A DNA stretch of 10,172 nucleotides from an uncultured Mycoplasmatota bacterium (lineage in GTDB: Bacteria > Bacillota_I > Bacilli_A > RF39 > UBA660): NCBI GenBank assembly GCA_900546745.1, contig URDT01000041.1, positions 1-10,172 on the forward strand, in the 5' to 3' direction. The translations under genes and the position numbers were made by a program. Below are positions 1 through 6,942 of this stretch, piece after piece. The stretch's first letter is position 1. Each line of letters starts with the position of its first letter. The notes under the pieces are model-generated. The model was not told where the DNA came from. It saw only the letters and a program-made list of their open reading frames with translations, and did not search any database.

Positions 1-225
1 AGTGATGAGAAAATTATAGGATTATATGATGCTGAGAAAGTAGAACAAAAAATATTGAATACCAGATTAAAAGGTGCGAAACAAGAAGGCATTGAACAAG
101 GTATTGAACAAGGAATTCAGCAAAGAAATATTGAAATAGCAAAATTAATGATAAAAGAAAATATTGATATTTCTATAATACAAAAAATAACAAAACTTAC
201 TAAAGAGGAAATAGAGAGATTATAA
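1..225 (+). CDS. Rpn family PD-(D/E)XK nuclease / transposase-like protein, C-terminal fragment (5' end outside window)
   Basis: This is the last 74 codons of a gene that begins before the window. The frame is open from base 1 and ends with TAA at 223-225. The fragment holds the family's typical tail: a charged helix (LYDAEKVEQKILNTRLKGA), a short GI-rich repeat (EGIEQGIEQGIQQ), a conserved segment RNIEIAKLMIKENID, and a final small helix-turn-helix-like end (ITKLTKEEIERL). The nuclease core lies upstream and is not visible. Proteins of this family are often annotated as 'Rpn family recombination-promoting nuclease/putative transposase'; E. coli members cut DNA and have been linked to RecA-independent recombination and phage defence. 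The tail closely matches that of the Rpn gene at the other end of the window, which is in the opposite orientation. Family membership is inferred from the tail alone, so activity cannot be judged. Confidence 0.75.
   Translation, partial: SDEKIIGLYDAEKVEQKILNTRLKGAKQEGIEQGIEQGIQQRNIEIAKLMIKENIDISIIQKITKLTKEEIERL
91..126 (+). repeat. Three tandem 12-bp units encoding the GIxQ tail repeat of the left Rpn gene
   Basis: The units lie at 91-102, 103-114 and 115-126. The first two differ only in the last base (ATTGAACAAGGT and ATTGAACAAGGA); the third has diverged (ATTCAGCAAAGA). They encode the repeated I-E/Q-Q-G/R pattern between the nuclease domain and the C-terminal helix. The right-hand Rpn gene carries four related units, so copy number differs between the two paralogues. 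Confidence 0.8.
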
Positions 226-241
226 TAATCTTTCTATTTTT
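209..241 (+). terminator. Probable intrinsic terminator of the left Rpn gene
   Basis: Left arm 209-221 and right arm 227-239 form a 13-bp stem with one G-U pair and a 5-nt loop (222-226), and run into TTTTT at 237-241. The hairpin spans the TAA stop codon. The stem is AT-rich, so the call rests on its length and position. On the minus strand no gene ends here, so it most likely serves the plus-strand gene. Confidence 0.55.
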
Positions 242-279
242 CATATAGTCAATTTCAAAATCTTTTGATACAATATGTT

Positions 280-286
280 GGAGGTG
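280..286 (+). promoter_or_regulatory. Strong Shine-Dalgarno site (GGAGGTG) that fixes the start of the 543-residue gene
   Basis: GGAGGTG is fully complementary to the usual 16S rRNA 3' end and sits 5 nt before ATG at 292. It favours this ATG over an in-frame TTG at 265, which has no comparable site. Confidence 0.85.
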
Positions 287-291
287 GTTTT

Positions 292-1923
292 ATGGGTGAA
301 AAAGGATCTTTAAAAAATAAATTAAAGGATTTCTTTAAAATACAAAAAAAATTAAAACAGAAGAAAAAATTAGAACAAGAAGTAAAACAAATAAAAGAAA
401 TTGAAAAGAGAAAAAAAAGAAAAACCAAACTCTTAATCATAATTGGATATTTAGGCAATCTTATAACTTTTCCTTTGACTCAAAAAAAGAAAAATTACAA
501 AACTACTAATCCACAAAAAAGCAATTCTATTTATAATAAAAATGGTAACGAAAAATTTCAAAAAACAAATTCAAATTACAATAAAATTAATCCCTTAAAA
601 CCTGAAAAAATAAATATATTGAAAGAAAATAAAGAAATCAAACAAAAGCAAACAAATTTTATTATAAAATTAAATAATACTTCACTTGAAAAAATAAAAA
701 AAAATATAAATTGCAATTCTTATTTAAATCAACAATCAATCAATAAACAACCTACGCTAAAAAAATCACAAACTAAACAAAATAATTCAATGAATCAAAA
801 ATTAATAAATAGCAAGGAAAAAGAAAAAAATAAATATGTAGCTAACGCTATAGTAGCTGGTGCTCTAGCTTCTCATTTTGTTGGAAAAGTATCCAAAGAA
901 ATATTGAATGCTATAAGTTCTATTTTTACAGACATTCCAAAAGATGATACCATAGATCAGCAACAAGAATATTCAAATTTAAAAAAAGAAAAAAATATGA
1001 TAGATAACTCTTTTCCTAATAATTTTATAGAGCCCATAGATAATAATTTAAAAAAAGACAGACCAATTTATCCTGAAATAGGCACAATAAATGATAATGT
1101 AAAAACTCCAATAAAAAATAATATTCAAAGCATAGAATACCTTAATCAAACTGTAAATACCACTTTAGAAAAAAATAAAAATATTAAAAAGATAAATCAA
1201 AATAATCAACCACAAGGTTCTATAAAAGAAGAAATCAAAATTGAAGAAAATAAAATATCAAAAGAAGATATTAATGTGAAAGAAAATACTACATCAAAAG
1301 AGAAAATTTCTCATGATAAAGTTAATGAATTAGAAAAAGAACAGTTAAATGAAAATTTTAAATTAGCTACAATAGATATTAAAAATGCTTTTCAAATTAT
1401 CAACAATGATATTTCAAAACAAGAAATAGAACTAGAACAAATCAATCATTATTTACAAAATACAGACCAAAAAGAAAAAAAATTAATTTCAATTGTAAAA
1501 GAAAAAGCTTTCGCACTTTTAAACCCTGTATTTTCGTTATTCCAAAATACTATTTTTGGAAAACTAGTTCATTCTATCATAATGAATCACCGAATCAAAT
1601 ATATGAGAAAAATTACCAATCAACAATATCAAATAAAATACTATAATCTTAAAAATATATTAAAAAATATACATAGTCAAAAAGAAATAATGATAAACAA
1701 TATAAAAATTAATAATAATAGTTTAGAAGAAATTGAATCATTAAAATTTGAATTATTAAAATTAGATACAGATTCTTTAGAAGTATTAAAAACACTTCAA
1801 TACTTAACTAATTTAGAAAATAATATAATAAAACAAAATAATAAAATAAAATCTCAAATTGAAAAAGCAAATGAACTAGAAGAAAAAGGAAAAGTTAAAA
1901 TTAAAAAACTAAAAGCAAGCTAA
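292..1923 (+). CDS. Lys/Asn-rich coiled-coil protein of unknown function, 543 aa
   Basis: I do not recognise this protein. Residues 1-46 are extremely basic (KKRKTK just before the hydrophobic part). Residues 47-63 (LLIIIGYLGNLITFPLT) are hydrophobic and could touch or cross the membrane. Residues 64-180 are an Asn/Lys-rich, low-complexity, probably disordered stretch. A small-residue-rich hydrophobic segment follows at about 182-212 (YVANAIVAGALASHFVGK), then a second charged linker (213-350). The C-terminal part, about 350-543, is helical with heptad-like spacing, broken by a hydrophobic segment at 405-430 (FALLNPVFSLFQNTIFGKL); it is the most protein-like, domain-like part. The start is chosen from the strong Shine-Dalgarno site. 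It is the only complete plus-strand gene in the window and looks even more A-rich than its neighbours. It shares a bidirectional terminator with the convergent gene. A cell-envelope or nucleoid-associated structural role is possible but unsupported. Confidence 0.8.
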   Translation: MGEKGSLKNKLKDFFKIQKKLKQKKKLEQEVKQIKEIEKRKKRKTKLLIIIGYLGNLITFPLTQKKKNYKTTNPQKSNSIYNKNGNEKFQKTNSNYNKINPLKPEKINILKENKEIKQKQTNFIIKLNNTSLEKIKKNINCNSYLNQQSINKQPTLKKSQTKQNNSMNQKLINSKEKEKNKYVANAIVAGALASHFVGKVSKEILNAISSIFTDIPKDDTIDQQQEYSNLKKEKNMIDNSFPNNFIEPIDNNLKKDRPIYPEIGTINDNVKTPIKNNIQSIEYLNQTVNTTLEKNKNIKKINQNNQPQGSIKEEIKIEENKISKEDINVKENTTSKEKISHDKVNELEKEQLNENFKLATIDIKNAFQIINNDISKQEIELEQINHYLQNTDQKEKKLISIVKEKAFALLNPVFSLFQNTIFGKLVHSIIMNHRIKYMRKITNQQYQIKYYNLKNILKNIHSQKEIMINNIKINNNSLEEIESLKFELLKLDTDSLEVLKTLQYLTNLENNIIKQNNKIKSQIEKANELEEKGKVKIKKLKAS

Positions 1924-1950
1924 AAGGTATCACAAGATACCTTTTATTTT
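1922..1950. terminator. Bidirectional intrinsic terminator between convergent genes
   Basis: A perfect 10-bp stem, AAAAGGTATC at 1922-1931 and GATACCTTTT at 1936-1945, encloses an ACAA loop. On the plus strand it is followed by ATTTTTT; on the minus strand the A-run of the left arm supplies the U-tract. The stem includes the last bases of both stop codons (plus gene ending 1923, minus gene ending 1944), so one hairpin closes both transcripts. Confidence 0.9.
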
Positions 1951-2258
1951 TTACTATATTGATACAATTGATGATCAATTTGTACTAAATTACGATTTCC
2001 CATAATAGTGATAGTATGATTATCAATATTAAACTTTTTCTTCGTTGTAGAACCAATATTTTTCACAATAGCCCTTTTAAAACTATAAGTATACAATTTT
2101 TTTATATCAGAATCCGACACTTCTGTTTCAGAAACTTTGACAATCTCAGAAAAGCTCATACTACTACCATAAGAAAATACTTTATTATTTCCTAAAGAAA
2201 AATGATAACAGGTAATGCCTAAAATTAACAAAAAAATAATAACACTAAACTTTTTCAT
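1944..2258 (-). CDS. Small membrane-anchored or secreted protein, 104 aa, function unknown
   Basis: The protein starts MKK and has a hydrophobic segment at about residues 4-20 (FSVIIFLLILGITCYHF), which fits an uncleaved signal anchor or signal peptide. The Cys in GITC is not in a convincing lipobox, because Thr at -1 is unusual, so I do not call it a lipoprotein. The remaining ~80 residues should be outside the cell: a Ser/Glu-rich part (SEIVKVSETEVSDSD), then a basic, beta-prone part (FKRAIVKNIGSTTKKKF; NHTITIMGNRNLVQIDH). It has a good Shine-Dalgarno site (GGAGGT three bases before ATG). It stands alone between the terminator of the ABC operon and the shared bidirectional terminator, so it is probably transcribed as a single gene. 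No known family is recognised. Confidence 0.75.
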   Translation of the reverse strand: MKKFSVIIFLLILGITCYHFSLGNNKVFSYGSSMSFSEIVKVSETEVSDSDIKKLYTYSFKRAIVKNIGSTTKKKFNIDNHTITIMGNRNLVQIDHQLYQYSKK

Positions 2259-2292
2259 AATACCTCCCTCACCTTATCATATCATAAATGAT

Positions 2293-2320
2293 AAAAAAAT
2301 ATCCAACTAAGTTGGATATT
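2293..2320 (-). terminator. Intrinsic terminator of the MarR-ABC-ABC operon
   Basis: Read on the minus strand, AATATCCAAC at 2298-2307 and GTTGGATATT at 2311-2320 form a perfect 10-bp stem with a 3-nt loop, followed by a run of T residues (the A-run at 2293-2299 on the plus strand). It begins inside the TAA stop codon of the downstream ABC gene. Confidence 0.9.
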
Positions 2321-4649
2321 AATTTTCAAATTGTGAGTTATATAAGTCAGCATAGAAACCATTTTGTTTCATCAACTCATCATGATTTCCTTGTTCAATA
2401 ATATTACCATCTTTCATCACTAAAATTAAATCTGCATTTTTAATTGTTGAAAGTCTATGAGCAATAATGAAAGAGGTTCTACCTACTGTTAATTGATCCA
2501 TTGCCTTTTGAACCAACTCCTCTGTTCTAGTATCCACACTACTTGTTGCTTCATCTAGAATTAAGAATGGTGCATTTTTAACCATACCACGAGCAATTGT
2601 TAACAATTGTTTTTCACCAGCGGAAATACTATCATTATCTGTAATCTCATAATCCAATCCACCTGGTAATGATTTTACAAAATGATCTACACCAACAACT
2701 TCTAAAGCTTTCATAATTTGTTCATCAGTAATATTTTCTTTATTATACTTAATATTATCACGAATTGTTCCATTAAATAACCAAGTATCTTGAAGAACCA
2801 TAATGAATAAATCATGAATATTTTCTCTAGATAAATCTTGAATAGAAGTTCCATCAATTTTAATATCTCCAGAATTGATTTCGTAGAACTTCATTAATAA
2901 ATTTACCATTGTTGTTTTTCCAGCACCCGTTGGTCCAACAATTGCAATCTTTTGTCCTGGTTTAGCCTTCGCACTAAAGTCTTTTATAATCGTTCTATCA
3001 TCATTATAACCAAATGATACATGATTAAATTCTATCTCACCTTTTACTTTACTAGAATCTAAATATTTCTTAATATCATTTTGAGGATTCATTTCTTCTT
3101 CCTCTAGAAAATCAAAGACACGTTCACTAGCAGCTGCTGTAGATTGTAAAGATGTCATTGCTTGGGCGATTTGTGATAAAGGACTTGTAAACATCCTAAC
3201 GTACATAATAAATGCTACAATAACACCAAATGTTGTCATATCATTCATTACCAATACTGCTCCCACTACACAAACAGCAACATATCCGAAATTTCCAATA
3301 AAAGACATAATAGGCATCATTAATCCTGATAAAAATTGACTTTTACGATTACATTCATAAACACTTTTATTATAAATATCAAATACTTTATCAGACTCTT
3401 TTTTACCATTATAAGCCTTTACTACATTTAATCCAGAATAAATTTCTTCAATATGACCATTTAATTTTCCTAACTCTTCTTGTCTAGCAATGAAGTACTT
3501 TTGAGATTTTCCTAAAATAATTGCCATAAAGATAAATCCAATTAAACTTGATACAATTGCTGTAATTGCCATAATCCAATTTGTTACAAACATCATAATA
3601 ATAGATCCTACAAAAAGAGTAATAGCACTAACTAATGAAGCTAAACTTTGGTTCATAGATTGAGCAATAGTATCCACATCATTCGTTACTCTCGATAAAA
3701 TATCACCATTAGAATTTTGATCAAAATATTTTAATGGTAATTTATTAATTTTAACGGAAATACGACTTCTTAAATTTTTCGCAAATTTATTTGCTACATC
3801 AGTCATAGAAATAGACTCAATATAAGTAAATAAAGCACTAACAACATATAAAATAACAAGTAGAATTGTAATATTTTTAATTTTATTGATATTCATCGTT
3901 GGTTCTACTAATTTTTTTATACTTTTTGGCATTTCATCTACTTTTTTATAAATATCTTGAGCACTACTATCTTTATCTAAAGTTCCTAATTTTTCTAAAA
4001 AGACAAGTTGATCTTCTGTAGAAATTTCTATATTATCCATCGTAAAACTTGGAAGTAGAATTGTTTGGATGCTAGTAGGAATCTCTTTTAAAGATTTTGT
4101 TTCCTTTATTTTATCTACTTGTCTTAGCAATTCTATCTTATCCTCTGTTGTTACTAAAACACCTTCGTAAGTAGATGTAGGAATTATTTTTTTAAGTACA
4201 TTTTCTGTTAGACTTAATAAAGCGGATTCTGAAAAATCACCAGATGCCATAAATTGTTGAAATTGTAATTTTTCGTCTTCTGATAAATCAGAAGTTAAAA
4301 TTTTCATTGCAGTTTCTTCATTCAAATGAATATTTAAAATAGCAGGCATTAATTCTTTCATTTTTTCTTCTGATAGATTTGTTGTCACTTTTTCACTAAT
4401 TTTTTGAAAATTGTCCGTATTCATTACTAAGCCATTTGAAATTTCATTGGTTAAATCGGATAAACGATTTGGTGTAACAAGAGATAATATAGATCCTACT
4501 ACGGCTAAAATTAACGAAATATAAATTAAAACACGCCAATTCTTTAAATTATGAAATAATCTTTCAATTGCTTTTCTAAAATCTTTTGGTTTTTCAGCCA
4601 CTCTTGGTCCTGGTCCTCCCATTGGAGGTTTTCTATTTTGTTCTTTCAT
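2319..4649 (-). CDS. Heterodimeric ABC exporter subunit with consensus catalytic Glu and degenerate signature, large TM1-TM2 insertion (776 aa)
   Basis: This is a type IV (ABC-B-like) half-exporter with a membrane domain followed by an ATPase domain. The N-terminus is Pro/Gly/basic (PPMGGPGPRVAEKPKDF). TM1 is about 38-59, TM2 about 258-275, and four more helices run to about 490. The ATPase domain has Walker A GPTGAGKTT (572-580), Q-loop Gln620, signature ISAGEKQ (675-681) in place of LSGGQ, Walker B FLILDE with catalytic Glu700, and switch His731. Glu and His are intact but the signature is degenerate, which is the exact counterpart of the partner's defects. Together they would form one active and one degenerate ATP site, as in BmrCD, EfrCD and TM287/288. 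Most unusual is the stretch of about 190 residues (64-255) between TM1 and TM2, where exporters normally have a short outer loop. It is acidic, helix-prone and predicted outside the membrane. The gene overlaps the upstream ABC gene by 17 nt and has its own GGAGG site inside it. The substrate is unknown; drug or peptide export is likely. Confidence 0.93.
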   Translation of the reverse strand: MKEQNRKPPMGGPGPRVAEKPKDFRKAIERLFHNLKNWRVLIYISLILAVVGSILSLVTPNRLSDLTNEISNGLVMNTDNFQKISEKVTTNLSEEKMKELMPAILNIHLNEETAMKILTSDLSEDEKLQFQQFMASGDFSESALLSLTENVLKKIIPTSTYEGVLVTTEDKIELLRQVDKIKETKSLKEIPTSIQTILLPSFTMDNIEISTEDQLVFLEKLGTLDKDSSAQDIYKKVDEMPKSIKKLVEPTMNINKIKNITILLVILYVVSALFTYIESISMTDVANKFAKNLRSRISVKINKLPLKYFDQNSNGDILSRVTNDVDTIAQSMNQSLASLVSAITLFVGSIIMMFVTNWIMAITAIVSSLIGFIFMAIILGKSQKYFIARQEELGKLNGHIEEIYSGLNVVKAYNGKKESDKVFDIYNKSVYECNRKSQFLSGLMMPIMSFIGNFGYVAVCVVGAVLVMNDMTTFGVIVAFIMYVRMFTSPLSQIAQAMTSLQSTAAASERVFDFLEEEEMNPQNDIKKYLDSSKVKGEIEFNHVSFGYNDDRTIIKDFSAKAKPGQKIAIVGPTGAGKTTMVNLLMKFYEINSGDIKIDGTSIQDLSRENIHDLFIMVLQDTWLFNGTIRDNIKYNKENITDEQIMKALEVVGVDHFVKSLPGGLDYEITDNDSISAGEKQLLTIARGMVKNAPFLILDEATSSVDTRTEELVQKAMDQLTVGRTSFIIAHRLSTIKNADLILVMKDGNIIEQGNHDELMKQNGFYADLYNSQFEN

Positions 4650-6405
4650 TATTTAGTTCCTCCTCTGTAACTTGTGATAAAGCAATTTCTTTATAAACTT
4701 CACAAGATTTTAATAATTCTTCATGGGTTCCCATGCCAACACATTTTCCTTTATCTAAAACTATAATTTTATCGGCATTCATAATCGTACCAATTCTTTG
4801 AGCAACAATTAAACTTGTTGCTTTTTTTGTATATTTTTTTAATTCATGTCTTAAAATAGAATCTGTTTTATAATCTAAAGCTGAAAATGAATCATCAAAA
4901 ATATAAATTTCAGGATCTCTTGCGATTGCTCTAGCAATGGCTAATCTTTGTTTTTGCCCACCTGATACATTGGTACCACCTTGTGCGATATGTGCTTGGT
5001 AAGTATCTTCCATTTTCTCTACGAATTCTGTTCCTTGAGCAACTTTTATTGCTTCTTTAATTTTCTCTTCTGTAATAGAACCTGCTCCATTTTCTCCATA
5101 AGCAACATTAGAAGAAACAGTTCCATTAAATAAAACAGCTTTTTGAGGAACATACCCTATTTTATTATGTAAAAGTTCTAAATCATAATCTTTTACATTG
5201 ATTCCATCAATCAATACTTCACCGTCTGTTACATCATAAAATCTTGGAACCAAATTAATTAAAGTTGATTTTCCACTACCTGTTGAACCGATAAAAGCAA
5301 CTGTCTCTCCTTGATTTGCTTTAAAGGAAATATTATTTAAAATATATTCTTCTGCATCTGGATATTTAAATGACACATTTTTAAATTCTACTGTTCCTGT
5401 TTCTTTTGTATCGATTTCTTTTAAAGTACCATTTTTGACACTAATATCAACATCTAATACTTCATTAATTCTTTTGGCAGATACTTCTGCTCTAGGCAAC
5501 ATCATAAATATCATTGCTAACATCAAAAATGCCATAATTACTTGCATTGCGTAAGACGAAAATACAATCATATCTCCAAATAAACTAATTTTATCAGCCA
5601 TTCCGGCATCTTTAATTAAATAGGCTCCAACAAAGTAAATTGCAAGTGTTAAGAAATACATGACTAAATACATAACTGGAGATAAAATAGCAAATGCTTT
5701 TTGATTAAATAGTTGTTGATTCGTTAACTTTGTATTGGTTTCTTCAAATTTATCTTCTTGATACTGTTCTGCATTAAATGCTCGAATAACACGAATTCCT
5801 GTTAAATTTTCTCTAGTAACACCATTGATTTTATCAATCAATTTTTGAACAATTTTAAATCTAGGCATTACGATAATCATTAAGCAACCAATAGTTGTAA
5901 GAAGTACTACTAAAGCAACTGCTGTAATAGCACTCCATTGCCAACTTTTATTTAATATTTTTGTAATAGCCCAAATAGCTGTAATAGGTGCTTTAATCAT
6001 CATTTGAAGTCCCATAGCAATTAACATTTGAACTTGTGTGATATCATTTGTTGTTCTTGTAATCAAACTACTTGTTGAAAACATTTTTACTTCATGCATA
6101 CTTAAATTTTCTACTTTATCGAATAGTTTTTTACGAACTTTCATAGAAAATTGAGCGGCTAAATTTGCTACAAAATAGCCAACAATCATAGAGGATACTA
6201 GGCTTCCTCCGGCACAAAGTAGCATATAAATACCTTGAGTTAAAATTTCATTTAGGCTAGATCCTTCTGTTTGAACAAGTTGAGTGATTTCTGACATATA
6301 GTCAGGCATTTTTAAATCTAACCAAACTTGAAATATAATGAATAAGGCACTAATAAACATTAAAGCCCATTCTTTTTTTGTAAAATTACGAATTAATTTT
6401 AACAT
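4633..6405 (-). CDS. Heterodimeric ABC exporter subunit with degenerate catalytic site (590 aa)
   Basis: This is the partner half-exporter: six helices (about 13-30, 57-80, 135-150, 158-180, 240-262 and 280-303) followed by an ATPase domain of usual length. The motifs are Walker A GSTGSGKST (373-381), Q-loop Gln421, and an intact signature NVSGGQKQR (479-487). Walker B is IYIFDD, with Asp505 where catalytic Glu is normal, and the switch position is Gln536 (IVAQRIGT) instead of His. These two replacements mark the non-catalytic chain of heterodimeric exporters; its Walker motifs pair with the degenerate signature of the other subunit, while its intact signature serves the active site. It starts 13 nt after the MarR stop codon with an AAAGGAAG ribosome site, and its TAG stop lies inside the next gene. 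The MarR-ABC-ABC order is common for regulated multidrug efflux in Firmicutes. The transported compound cannot be read from sequence. Confidence 0.93.
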   Translation of the reverse strand: MLKLIRNFTKKEWALMFISALFIIFQVWLDLKMPDYMSEITQLVQTEGSSLNEILTQGIYMLLCAGGSLVSSMIVGYFVANLAAQFSMKVRKKLFDKVENLSMHEVKMFSTSSLITRTTNDITQVQMLIAMGLQMMIKAPITAIWAITKILNKSWQWSAITAVALVVLLTTIGCLMIIVMPRFKIVQKLIDKINGVTRENLTGIRVIRAFNAEQYQEDKFEETNTKLTNQQLFNQKAFAILSPVMYLVMYFLTLAIYFVGAYLIKDAGMADKISLFGDMIVFSSYAMQVIMAFLMLAMIFMMLPRAEVSAKRINEVLDVDISVKNGTLKEIDTKETGTVEFKNVSFKYPDAEEYILNNISFKANQGETVAFIGSTGSGKSTLINLVPRFYDVTDGEVLIDGINVKDYDLELLHNKIGYVPQKAVLFNGTVSSNVAYGENGAGSITEEKIKEAIKVAQGTEFVEKMEDTYQAHIAQGGTNVSGGQKQRLAIARAIARDPEIYIFDDSFSALDYKTDSILRHELKKYTKKATSLIVAQRIGTIMNADKIIVLDKGKCVGMGTHEELLKSCEVYKEIALSQVTEEELNNERTK

Positions 6406-6418
6406 ATTATCTTCCTTT

Positions 6419-6853
6419 CTAAATACTGATATTTTGTTTCATTTGATTCACCACTTTGAAAAATATTTCTAATTCTTCTTTTGGAATATCTTTACTCAAT
6501 AGTTGATCAAATTGATCTGCTTTTTGTTTAAAACTACTAGTAAATTTTTTAATGTTTTCAGATATTACAATTTGTTTTAAACGGGCATCTTCTTTTGAAG
6601 TTACTCTCTCAATAAAATTATTTTTTTCCATTGTTTTAATAATACCAGAGACAGTTGACCTACGAATAGATAATTCTTTTTCAATATCTCTTTGATAAAC
6701 TGGATGATCTTGATGATTAAATAAATAGTGAAGGATTTTTACTTGAACATGAGTAATATTAATTCCACTATCTAATTTAGCATCTTTCATAATTTTCCTA
6801 GCAATTAAATTATTCAGCGATTTAATTTCAAATCCAATGCTTTTTTCTTCCAT
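6419..6853 (-). CDS. MarR family transcriptional regulator, 144 aa
   Basis: This is a winged helix-turn-helix protein of normal MarR size. Dimerisation helices lie at both ends (residues 1-30 and about 105-140), with the DNA-binding domain at about 35-100: ITHVQVKILHYLF, then the recognition helix region RRSTVSGIIKTMEKNNF (64-80), and the wing with the family's conserved Asp-Arg pattern (TSKEDARLKQIVIS, 84-98). ATG at 6853 is chosen because GGAGG lies six bases upstream; an in-frame TTG at 6877 would place that ribosome site inside the coding region. The gene is first in the operon with the ABC exporter and is read from a consensus promoter with an imperfect inverted repeat just downstream. 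By family precedent it represses itself and the exporter until a ligand, often an exported compound, binds. The ligand is unknown. Confidence 0.93.
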   Translation of the reverse strand: MEEKSIGFEIKSLNNLIARKIMKDAKLDSGINITHVQVKILHYLFNHQDHPVYQRDIEKELSIRRSTVSGIIKTMEKNNFIERVTSKEDARLKQIVISENIKKFTSSFKQKADQFDQLLSKDIPKEELEIFFKVVNQMKQNISI

Positions 6854-6859
6854 AAATTT

Positions 6860-6864
6860 CCTCC
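6860..6864 (-). promoter_or_regulatory. Shine-Dalgarno site fixing the MarR start
   Basis: On the minus strand GGAGG is followed by AAATTT and ATG. This spacing selects ATG 6853 and excludes the upstream TTG. Confidence 0.85.
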
Positions 6865-6880
6865 AATTGTAAGGCAACTA
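6864..6880 (-). promoter_or_regulatory. Candidate MarR operator (imperfect inverted repeat)
   Basis: On the minus strand TAGTTG (6880-6875) is followed by 5 nt and CAATTG (6869-6864). The inner five bases of each arm (AGTTG and CAATT) match as an inverted repeat except for one position. The site lies at the expected transcription start, between the -10 box and the ribosome site, which would suit repression. The repeat is short, so this is a suggestion from position and partial symmetry. Confidence 0.35.
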
Positions 6881-6885
6881 ACAAA

Positions 6886-6914
6886 ATTATACTGGTCTCT
6901 TTTTTTCTTGTCAA
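6886..6914 (-). promoter_or_regulatory. Consensus sigma-A promoter of the MarR-ABC-ABC operon
   Basis: On the minus strand TTGACA (6914-6909), a 17-nt spacer and TATAAT (6891-6886) match the consensus at all 12 positions with optimal spacing. Transcription should start near 6879, about 26 nt before the MarR start codon. Such a strong core promoter is typical of a gene held in check by a repressor. Confidence 0.9.
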
Positions 6915-6942
6915 TATAAAAAGATGGTTTTCACACATCTTT
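6915..6942 (-). terminator. Probable terminator of the hydrolase/UDG-like/DUF2974 operon
   Basis: Read on the minus strand, AAAGATG (6942-6936), a 9-nt loop and CATCTTT (6926-6920) form a 7-bp stem followed by TTATAT. The hairpin spans the TGA stop of the last gene of the operon and ends just before the -35 box of the MarR promoter. The stem is short and its U-tract is interrupted, so some read-through into the efflux operon is possible. Confidence 0.5.

Noticed and set aside
91..126. CRISPR-like or regulatory repeat array
   Set aside because: The 12-bp units are in frame, without spacers, and encode the known GI-rich tail of Rpn proteins.
1..225. Active transposon or insertion sequence because of the 'transposase' family name
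   Set aside because: No terminal inverted repeats or target duplications are visible, and the family is a PD-(D/E)XK nuclease group, not a DDE transposase.
246..274. Promoter TAGTCA-17-TACAAT upstream of the 543-aa gene
   Set aside because: Transcription would start at about 281, inside the ribosome site, leaving no usable leader. The boxes are weak in AT-rich DNA. The true promoter was not identified.
265..291. TTG start at 265 for the 543-aa protein
   Set aside because: The extra nine codons cover the strong GGAGGTG ribosome site, which is correctly spaced for ATG 292.
255..458. Minus-strand frame of 67 codons rich in Phe
   Set aside because: It is antisense to the Lys-rich start of the 543-aa gene; the Phe run simply mirrors AAA codons.
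1944..2258. Lipoprotein based on GITC near the N-terminus
   Set aside because: Thr at the -1 position and Gly at -3 do not fit the usual lipobox; a plain signal anchor explains the segment.
6854..6877. TTG start at 6877 for MarR
   Set aside because: It would put GGAGG and the transcription start region inside the coding sequence; ATG 6853 has ideal spacing.
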